A stretch of 64,000 nucleotides of DNA from Phytophthora quininea (Eukaryota; Oomycota; Peronosporomycetes; Peronosporales; Peronosporaceae): assembly GCA_011947345.1 (NCBI GenBank), contig JAAVTG010000586.1:1-64000 (forward strand), given 5' to 3'. Positions within the stretch are counted from its first letter, which is position 1. The number at the start of each line of letters is the position of its first letter. Shown piece by piece: positions 56,128 through 64,000 of this stretch. The translations under genes were made by a program, and so were the position numbers. The notes beneath the pieces are model-generated. The model worked only from the letters and a program-made list of their open reading frames with translations. It ran no database searches and had not been told where the DNA came from.

Positions 56128-58787
56128 TTAGCGGTGCTTTAAAAGTGTTGTTGTAGCGTTAACAGATGCCGCATCGACTATCATCGTCAACCTCCGGAAA
56201 TTTTGTCTGCGTTTTGGGCCAAAATTGACGCGGACATGCCAACCTCGGTAAATGGCCTGGATACGCAGCGCCGCTGCATCGTGCCGGAGGTTGCGAACTG
56301 CTGACTGGGCGAATGCACGTACCTCCGGTCGGTTCGAGGTCCCTCGAATCAATCGCACCAATGTGCCAAGGACACCACTCTCGACGAGTTTTGTGCGTGC
56401 TACGTGCAGGTCAGACACTGCCGCCAATGCACGCGTGGCTTGCACCAACAAGGCTTCTCCAGTTTTTTTATCGCTGTTGTAACCAGGTGCATGACGGCGA
56501 TCAACTGGGCTGACATACCGCACCAGCACAGAAAGAAGTCCCGCATCCACTAACTTGAGGACGTTTTCGGGGCGCTCAGCGAAATTTGCTATGATTTGAG
56601 CAACATGGAGCCGGGTTGAAGCGAGTGGATGATAAGCAAATTGACACAAGGCAGACAACAGCACAGGCTTACACAACGTCAACCGCGAAGATGCATCCTG
56701 TGTGAGCTGTGCCAAAGCGCCCATAGCATCCACTTTCATGCCGAAGTCATCGCCATCAAGAATGCCAAACAAGCATTTTACCACGCCGCGCGCCAGCAGC
56801 TCGATGTAGTGCTGATAGTTGCGTTCGGAAGCTTCGTGCAATGGAAACTCGGGATCAGGTGTGTCTGCATTGCTGGGTACGCCAGCGTTCGTCGATGAGG
56901 TCGGTTCTTCATTTCGCTTGCGTTCCGTGGAGATCAATAATGTGAGAAGTGTGATGACGGACCGCCTGACGCGTCTATCTGGAGAAGCGTACAATTCTCG
57001 CGCGGCAACATGATCCAGTACTTTTGATCGAATCACTTGCTGTCGGTTTGCAATATTTCGCGCCATAGCACAAATGATTCCGAGCACAGCACGAATGACG
57101 GTGGTAGCCTCAGAGGCAGGCCATACGGACGATGAAGTCGTCAGTCGATGTCGAGATTTGGAAGCAGACGATGGTCGCGACGAAAACTCCCTGGTCTGAC
57201 CCGATACTGTCGATGCGGTTTGTGGACGTCTGGACTTGTTGGCGAGCGGGAGACTTGAAACAGGGCTGAAGCACAATTGAACAAGTCTCGGCATCACCTC
57301 AGCATGAGCAAGTGCTTCGTGGTTTGCGTTGTCCTTTGCAACAGCCTCCAAAATGGCTACCACGAGCAACGCCACCTGAAGAGAAGGCCTCGCCGAACAG
57401 ATCGAGCCGCGGCCAAGCACGCCGAGTACACAATGTGTTAAACCCAATGAAGCAAACTTTCTCGCATTTTCTGCTTCAGTGAGCAGCAACTGCACGAAAC
57501 TGAGCAATTCGCGGCGGAAGACTGCGTCCTTATCCAGGAACGGGTCGCGAAGCAACCCTGAAAGCATTGTGAAATGACCCGAGTGGAAGAAGAGCACCCG
57601 GTTGTCGCAAGTTGCCGCTAACTGGTGTAACACGGAGGCGGCTAGAATTCGCGTCCGCGTGTCTCCAGCTCCACCTCGAGAAGTTTGTGGAGCACTGCTA
57701 CCGGAGCAGCAATTTAGCATAAATGCAAATCCTTCACGCTTAGCCACAGCATCTCGCCACTCGTCCGTAGTTACAAGACGCGCCACGACCTCGAATCCTG
57801 CTAGCTGCAGTTTCTGATCTGTTGTCGTGTGAAGCAACGAGAAGACACAGTCAATGCCACCTGGTGCCTGTAGAAGTTTAGCCTTGACAGTAGGCAGTCG
57901 TGCAAGCGCTGCGAGAGCATGTGCGCAGTCATGGGATATTCCAGAGTCGTCGCGATCGACTGGCGAACCCAACATGGTCAGAATAGCACCAAGAGCGCCA
58001 ACTTCTTCCAGGAGATCGAGATTTGCCGCTGTGGTGTACATGCAGCACGCTGTCAACGGAAGGTTTGCATACGCTCGGACGAGAATTCGGACGTACCATT
58101 GCGACTGAGGGACGCTATTGCAGCCGCGGCATCGCGTCGGACTTCTACAAAAGAGGACCAGTACATAATTTCTATGAGCGGACTTACGTCGTCGGCCTCG
58201 ACATCTTGCCGACTCAAACTCTTGAGAACTTGAGCGCTACGCAGTGAATTGCGTCGACGGTTTCCTAGGATGACGCTTGTCTCGGCTTCTCGTGCAAGCA
58301 ATTGCTGTCGCTTTGGATCGATGCGGAGTGAGGTTGCGGCTGGGTTTTCGCTGATTTCGAAGATATCCGCATTCGTAGCATGCTGCTGTCCTTCACTGAC
58401 TGGACGAGCTTGCACCCGTGCGGTTTGTGAGCTTATTCTGCTTGCGAGAGGGTTGACGGCAGTAGTGTTTTGGTCTCCTGATCCTGCCTTGGCAACAGCT
58501 TGCTTCTCGTCGCTCAGATTGTATCCGCTTCGTCTACGGTTTGGTGGCGCTGATGAGGTGGTGCCAATTGTTGCTCGAAATTGCTCCCGGGGATCTTGTG
58601 GCGCTTGAAACGCTGTGGCTCTACTGGTCCAAGACCCCGCAGACCCGGGTCGCTTGGTGTACACGCGTGGGGTTGCTGCCGTTGCTGGGAAGAGTTCTGC
58701 TGGAGGCGCGTTCCACCTCCGTTTGGAGATTGTGGAGGACGCGCTTCCAGGTCGAGCTGACGTTGGAGCGCGAGGCTTGGAGGCCAT
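56128..58787 (-). CDS. ARM-repeat protein with C-terminal IQ motif
   Basis: Starting at ATG 58787 (MASKPRAPTSARPGSASS), the first 200 residues are disordered, rich in Ser, Arg and Pro. They are followed by armadillo-type helical repeats over about 600 residues (for example VEVRRDAAAAIASLSRN; VKAKLLQAPGGIDCVFSLL; LVRYVSPVDRR). A single IQ motif, AALRIQAIYRGWHVRVNF, lies close to the C-terminus. Such ARM-IQ proteins are often axonemal or basal-body components, which would suit a zoospore-forming organism. That is inference only. The frame breaks near 58096 between SLSRNG and VRILVRAYANLPLT; one base restores it. It is divergent from RagA with a 292-bp spacer. Confidence 0.75.
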
Positions 58788-59079
58788 TTCGGAAAATGCG
58801 TGCAAGTTGTTGACCGCTGACCGACTATCTTTAGTGGTGCTTTACATCTAAATAGGATTGCCACCGCGGACTGCAGCTCGGGGTGCTTGCTTGCAGGGTA
58901 ATGGGGGCGATATCATTATCTGAGCATGCACTCGAACCAAGTGCAGTTCTTGCATTGGCAGCGGAAAGTTGCCTTTACTACTCCAAATGTATTTTGAAAA
59001 TGTAAAATAAGTGGCACTAAAACTAAAACTTGATTTGAGATATAACGCTTAATTTTCACCCGAAGAAGCCATCATCGCC

Positions 59080-60471
59080 ATGAAGAAGAAGGTGGGCGGC
59101 CTTCTCCCCATAGATCGAGGCCGTGACGACCTCTAACCCTGCCTCGACGCAGGTCCTACTGATGGGCAAGTCCGGGTCGGGCAAGACCTCCATGCGCTCC
59201 ATCATCTTCGCCAACTACCTCGGTAGAGGCTCCAGATCCTTTGTGGGAATTGTTGTGTATTAACATTTTCTCTTGCCCAGCGCGTGACACGATGCGACTG
59301 GGACCTACCTGTTCGTCCCTCATCTCTGAGCCAGTTGCTGTGCAGTGGGGTCTGGGAAACTGACTGTACTGTTTGCAGTGGACGTGGAGCACTCGCATGT
59401 GCGATTCCTGGGGAATTTGGTGCTCAATCTGTGGGACTGTGGCGGGTGCGAACGATTGATCGATCGAGAGGAGATCTTTTAATACTGTAGCAGTCGTTGC
59501 AGAGCTAACGTCTCTCGCTGTAGCCAGGATGCCTTCTACGAGAACTACTTCGAGAGCCAGCGCGACCACATTTTCCGCAGCGTGGAGCTGCTGATCTACG
59601 TGTTCGACATTGAGAGCCGCGAGATCGACGTACGAGCGTGTTTGCTGTCTGACGCACTTTGTTTAATCGGCTGCTTGACGAAGGTGGTTGTTGTGTGCTT
59701 ATGCAGAAAGATATGGCGCACTTCGATGGTTGCCTGGAGGCGATTGACCAGAACTCGAGCAACGCCAAGGTGTTTGTGCTGATCCACAAGATGGATCTCG
59801 TGCCGGAGGACCAGCGTGAACGTGTACGTGGGCGTCGCTGTTATGGCTACTAGTATTTTACTGACTGTAATGCGGTGCATCGTGGCTTGACGTACACAGG
59901 TATTCAACCAGAAGAAGGAGATGATTCTGGAGCGCACGGGCCAACTGCCTACGGTGTGCTTCGGCACGTCCATCTGGGATGAAACGCTGTACCGCGCGTG
60001 GTCCTCCATCGTGTACTCGCTGATCCCGAACATGCAGGACCTCGAGAAGCACCTGAACAGCTTTTGTTCCATCTGCAGCGCCGACGAAGTGGTGCTATTC
60101 GAGCGTGCCACGTTCCTCGTGATCTCTCACGCCACGCACACAAACCACCGCGACATCCACCGCTTTGAAAAAATCAGCAACATCATCAAGCAGTTTAAGC
60201 TCAGCTGCAGCAAGACGCAGGCGCAATTCCAGGGCATGGAGGTGCGCAATTCGAACTTCACGGCCTTCATTGACTTCTTCACGGCCAACACGTATATCAT
60301 GATCATCATGTCGGACGAGTCGATCCGTAAGTCCTTCTTCGGTCAACCCTGTTGGCTGTGCTGATGCTGATGCATGTCCATTCTTGTGCTTCTGCAGAGC
60401 CGGCAACGATCCATCTCAATATCAAGGCAGCGCGCCCCGTATTCGAGGAACACGTGCAGCAAACAAGCTAA
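59080..60471 (+). CDS. RRAGA: RagA/Gtr1-type GTPase
   Basis: Rag GTPases carry amino-acid signals to TORC1 on lysosomes or vacuoles. Eight exons fit in phase: 59080-59091, 59153-59222, 59281-59310, 59379-59445, 59524-59629, 59707-59823, 59900-60326 and 60398-60471. They give 300 residues, close to human RagA (313). The P-loop is [14 protein letters not shown], switch [11 protein letters not shown], then [20 protein letters not shown] and the HKMD guanine-specificity motif. The C-terminal roadblock domain follows ([20 protein letters not shown]). The RagA/B type is favoured over RagC/D by the RDTMRLG and VEHSHV wording. The gene is intact. Its last exon overlaps the end of the FAM210-like gene on the other strand. 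Confidence 0.94.
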
Positions 60472-61335
60472 TGCGTGTAAGCGTCGAGGGATCAGTTGAA
60501 CTCCTAAGATTGATGTCACTGAACGAGCAGAACTGTAAGTCGCGTTGCGGCATGAAGAGAACATTCATTGCAAACGAATTATTGGGGAGGTGTCGGTGGC
60601 CCCGTACTAGGGAATCTGCGGCCAGCATGTACCCTCTGCGCCTCAACGCACGCAGAACGACAGGCGTCACCGCGAACGTAATGGGCCACCGAATCGGAGC
60701 TACCACCTTGTAGATCGTGTACGCGATGAGTGCCGATCCGGCCGAGTTCGTGGTGCCGTCACTCACAGCCGAGGACAGTCCCACCGAGTCCAACAAGGCC
60801 GTGACGTCCACGCCGCTGGAAACCCCGGCGTAGATAACGGAGAAAGACAGCACAGAGAGCACAATGTGCGTGCAGACGCCCACTCGCCCGTACTCGATGG
60901 CGAAAGTCTTGGCTCGCTGTCTCCAGGAGGTTGTTTGTTGGCTCTGTGTCTCCACGGCCTGTTGCTCCAGCTCCTGCTCCTCGTCAGACTCGCTCCCAGT
61001 CTACACAGCAACCACACCACACGTGAGCCCCAGCCTAGCGAGCGTCAGAAGCAGCAGCTCTTCTAACGGACCTTGGAGGCCCCAGTCAGCGGCGCCGTCT
61101 CCTTGCAGCTGTCCGTCGCCCTGTTGGACCAGAGCCGCACAGCGCCAACGTTAGAGCGAGCGCCAGTCACCACACACAGCGGTGCAAAGGCGGCGGTGTT
61201 GACAGGGGCTACGGATCGGCAAGGTCGAGCAGTAGGTGCAGAAGACAGCGGCCGAACCAGCAGCAAGCTTGAGCCCCCGTCGAAGCGCACCGCCCCGCAG
61301 ACGCGCAGGTACCTCATGCCGCTGCGAAGCATCAT
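60422..61335 (-). CDS. FAM210/DUF1279-like mitochondrial membrane protein
   Basis: Exon 1 (61072-61335) starts MMLRSGMRYLRVCGAV, a basic, Ser/Arg-rich leader that looks like a mitochondrial presequence. Exon 2 begins at 61000 and encodes an acidic link (SDEEQELEQQ). The DUF1279 region follows: AIEYGRVGVCTHIVLSVLSF, a hydrophobic helix, then AYTIYKVVAPIRWPITFAVT and PVVLRALRRRGY. FAM210 proteins sit in the inner mitochondrial membrane and affect mitochondrial translation and lipid balance. The exon 1 donor is the weak GTCCGT. The frame stays open to 60422, overlapping RagA exon 8 by 50 bp. The last 55 residues do not resemble the family, so a further splice or earlier end is possible. Confidence 0.75.
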
Positions 61336-61408
61336 CCAGCGTAGATTGTGTAGTATCCTTTTTGGGTAGAACCAATACACCATTAGCCCCATTTGCTTCT
61401 AGTCCGAG
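61336..61408. promoter_or_regulatory. 73-bp bidirectional promoter, FAM210-like / MLYCD
   Basis: Only 73 bp lie between the two opposing start codons. The space contains TAGTATCC, CCAATACACCATTAGCCCCATTT and little else. Its CCATTT words recall oomycete initiator sequences, but I cannot assign the elements firmly. Both products appear mitochondrial. Confidence 0.5.
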
Positions 61409-63560
61409 ATGATGCGCGGGCTGTGGGGCGCTCGCGGCCTGCTGCGCGTCAGTGCGAGAGTGACCGAGACAGGGAAGCAGTCTAGACCCGCACAGAGGCG
61501 TTTCCTAGCGACCAAGTCAAGTGACAGAGGCGACGCGGTGGAGGACTCGCCTCATCAACGCCAGCAGTCGTCGTTCCTGCGCAATGTGGATCTCAGCAGC
61601 CCCGCGGCGCAGAAGAAGCTGTCCAAATTGATTCAGGAAGTGGTTAAGACTAAGGCCAACACAGGAGGTGCGTGAGCAAAATGGAGAGAGCAAAGAGCGA
61701 GCGACTTTACGGTTAAAACTGTGCTGCAGACTTTGTACCTCAGGTGGTGATCCAGAGCCTCTGCATGACCTATCGAGGCATGAACATTGATGAGAAGAAG
61801 CAGTTCTTGCTGATTCTGGCTCAGGATCTTCATATCGACACGACGCTGGTGAGAGTAAAGTGGATGATACTGTCGAGGGATTTAATTTAATGGCATTGGC
61901 TGTTGTGTTCAGGCATTGCAAAGTGCTGAGCAATTTGAGCAAAACTTGGCCAATGTAAAGAACACCAAGACTGGAGTGGTGAATTGGGAGCTGGACAATG
62001 TCGAGCGCTACCTGCGCACGTTCCGTAACCTTCGCAGCGCGCTGTCTCCGTTGTACGAGGTAGGATATTCTTGCTGTGGATTTTCAAGGGAAGGAGCTGA
62101 CAGATGTGGTTTTTACTTGCAGACGTTCTTCCAGCAGATTTTATCCCAGCGAGAAAATGGCATGCTGTTCTTGGTCAACATGCGGGCTGACCTTCTTACT
62201 GTGCTACGTAAGAATGCTAGTCATTCCCAGATCCCAGCTCTGCGGTCTCTTGACGCGAGTCTGAAAGTAAGTATTTCAAACATCCTCCCGCGTGTCGTTG
62301 TGTCCAAAACATCGCTTTACTGGCATGTACTGACCACGTGATCTGTTCAGCAATTCCTCGCGTCGTGGTTTAGTGTGGGGTTTCTGAAGCTAGAACGAGT
62401 TACGTACGAGCACTCGTCTGGCCTGCTTCTCGAGAAGATAATCCGCTATGAAGCTGTCCATCCTGTTGGCACGATCGCCGAGCTCAAACGGCGCCTCGGT
62501 ACATTAACATGGCAACTTGTGAGCTTCACTCAGACTTGTACAGTAACTAATTTTTTTATGTGTCCTGCCAGGTAATGGACGGCGCTGCTTTGCTTTCTTT
62601 CATCCGAGGTAGGATCCTACGTATTGACGTCGACTCTAACCCAGCAGTCTAACTTTTCACGTGCCGTGACAGTATTCCAGCCGAGCCTCTTGTGTTCGTC
62701 CACGTAGCACTGATGACAGACATTGGTACAAGCATGCAGTCCATTCGCGATGAAACAGAACAGCTTGTAGAAGCCTCCCAAGCGAAGGCAGCTATCTTCT
62801 ACTCTATCAATTCGACTCAGAAGGGATTATCGGTAGGTCTCTCGGAGTTTGGATGTATGCTGAGCGATACAAGCTAAGATTGGCCCTCTTCGGGTACAGG
62901 GCGTGGATTTAGGCAACTTTTTGATCAAAGAGGTCGCCAAAGCACTCAAGATGGAATACCCGCACCTCAAAACGTTTGCAACACTGAGTCCAATGCCGCA
63001 GTTCATGTCCTGGCTTGAGACGCAGAAAAACAAGACAGATACATCTTTGGTTTCCCCGCTGGAGCTGGATGCTTTAATGGACGTGCTGGGTGAATACGGA
63101 GTCGACGTCCAACCCGATACGACCCCAGTAGCAATTGTTTTGGCGGCGCTCTCCGACAACAAGTGGATAGAAAACCCGTCTTTGGTAGTCGCGTTAAGGC
63201 CCATCATGCTGAAGCTTGGCGCACGCTATGTCTACCATGAAAAGAAGCGCGGAAAGGCTTTGGACCCCGTGACGAACTTTCACGTCCGGAATGGCGCCAT
63301 TTTCGAGCGTATCAACTGGCTAGCAGACGTGTCCAAGAAGGTAAGATATATAGCTGCACAATGGCTTTCGTGTTGGTCTTGTTGTTTATCAAATTTTCTT
63401 TGTTGGCACTGGACAGGGGCTCGTCAGCAGCGCTGGCATGATGATCAATTACAAGTACGATCTGGCCCACGTTGAGGCCAACAACGAAAATTATTTGCTG
63501 CACAACGTAATCCCAATCGGATTCCAACCGCAGCAAGTGCTTGGAACACGGACTATTTAG
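61409..63560 (+). CDS. MLYCD: Malonyl-CoA decarboxylase
   Basis: The enzyme turns malonyl-CoA into acetyl-CoA and CO2 in mitochondria or peroxisomes. Nine exons fit in phase: 61409-61667, 61730-61848, 61913-62059, 62123-62266, 62351-62498, 62572-62608, 62673-62832, 62900-63340 and 63417-63560. They give 532 residues. An N-terminal basic leader (MMRGLWGARGLLRVSARV) suggests mitochondrial import. The helical domain is followed by the GNAT-like catalytic domain: CFAFFHPS, HVALMTDIGTSMQSI, AAIFYSINSTQKGL. Near the active site are LSPMPQFMSWL and DPVTNFHVRNGA. The catalytic Ser-His pair of human MLYCD corresponds to the LSP and NFH words. No peroxisomal SKL is present (ends GTRTI). The gene is intact. 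Confidence 0.93.
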
Positions 63561-63685
63561 GTTCAAGTCAGTCAATGTACACAGCAAACACCAGCGAAGA
63601 TCCTTTCGATGTTGCCGTTATTGCTAGCAATTTTTGGCTCATTATTGTTGAAGAGGCGGGTGCTGTCCTGTACTTCGAGCGCACG

Positions 63686-64000
63686 ATGGTATTGGCTCAA
63701 GACGAGATCGACGCCTGTCGGGAGGCCTTCCTGGCGTTCGATAAGGACCGGTGAGCGATGTTCGTTCGTAGCTTCGTGTTTGCGAGAAGGCTGAGTTGAC
63801 GTGTTCGCATACATGAAAGGAGCGGCACAATTGACGTGTGGGAGCTGCGGCAAGTCTTGGAAGGTTGTTCATTTCAACTCACCGCAAGGATCAATTTTCG
63901 GTCTCAAATTGTTTACCTGTAATGCAGCAATGGGACAGCAACCGACTGAAGAGGAGCTGTTCCAGATGATTAGCGAAGTCGATGAGGATATGAGCGGTGC
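63686..64000 (+). CDS. EF-hand (calmodulin-like) protein, cut by the window end
   Basis: Exons 63686-63750, 63820-63863 and 63928 onward splice in phase. The first EF-hand reads CREAFLAFDKDRSGTIDVWE, with a complete loop (D-K-D-R-S-G-T-I-D-V-W-E). Then comes LRQVLEAMGQQPTEEELF and MISEVDEDMSG, the start of the second loop. The pattern is that of calmodulin, centrin or a calcium-dependent kinase tail. The start ATG 63686 is a good fit, but further upstream exons cannot be excluded. The gene runs past the window, 125 bp after MLYCD. Confidence 0.8.

Overview
The window is nuclear DNA of an oomycete, most likely Phytophthora or a close relative. Supporting signs are densely packed housekeeping genes with few, short (about 50-130 bp) GT-AG introns, GC-rich third codon positions, and mobile elements typical of the group: Crypton tyrosine-recombinase elements, a PIF/Harbinger-type transposase, TnpB/Fanzor-like genes and a DUF6818-like relic. 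No rRNA, tRNA or CRISPR array was seen.

Layout. 1-4.8 kb: mobile DNA (a Harbinger-type transposase and a decayed DUF6818-like gene). 4.9-15.8 kb: ABCF2/ARB1-type ABC ATPase, a MESD-like ER chaperone, CAND1 (minus), and an EML-type WD40 protein with a C-terminal SH3 domain. 15.8-17.5 kb: a Fanzor relic beside a DEAD-box helicase fragment. 18.2-25.2 kb: Rab-like GTPase, threonine synthase (minus), importin alpha (minus) and a SANBR-like BTB protein. 25.3-29.95 kb: two nearly identical 2.33-kb Cryptons in direct tandem. 29.96-42.1 kb: HSP33, VPS4 (minus), a very large EF-hand-like/TPR/IQ/LRR gene and GMP synthase. 42.3-54.7 kb is an accessory island: two Fanzor relics in inverted orientation, one splitting a protein kinase gene, a possible retroelement remnant, and a second, decayed Crypton family. 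55-64 kb: FAHD1-like hydrolase, an ARM/IQ protein (minus), RagA/Gtr1 GTPase, a FAM210-like mitochondrial protein (minus), malonyl-CoA decarboxylase, and the start of an EF-hand protein.

How the genes work together. They do not form one pathway; this is ordinary eukaryotic gene order. Several pairs are tightly arranged. VPS4 and the IQ/LRR gene diverge from 167 bp. The FAM210-like gene and MLYCD diverge from 73 bp, and both products look mitochondrial. HSP33 and VPS4 converge 61 bp apart. SANBR and HSP33 would be only about 50 bp apart without the Cryptons. 

A window-wide oddity decides how the genes should be read. At least a dozen conserved genes are broken by a single missing base, nearly always in a homopolymer or doublet. 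Adding one base restores family length and alignment, so I treat these as probable sequence errors, not pseudogenes. The main candidates for novelty are Fanzor relics that share an internal inversion containing the RuvC-I motif, the tandem Cryptons joined at 4-bp cores, an eight-cysteine insert in VPS4, the EML-SH3 fusion, and a threonine synthase with a C-terminal membrane-anchor-like helix.
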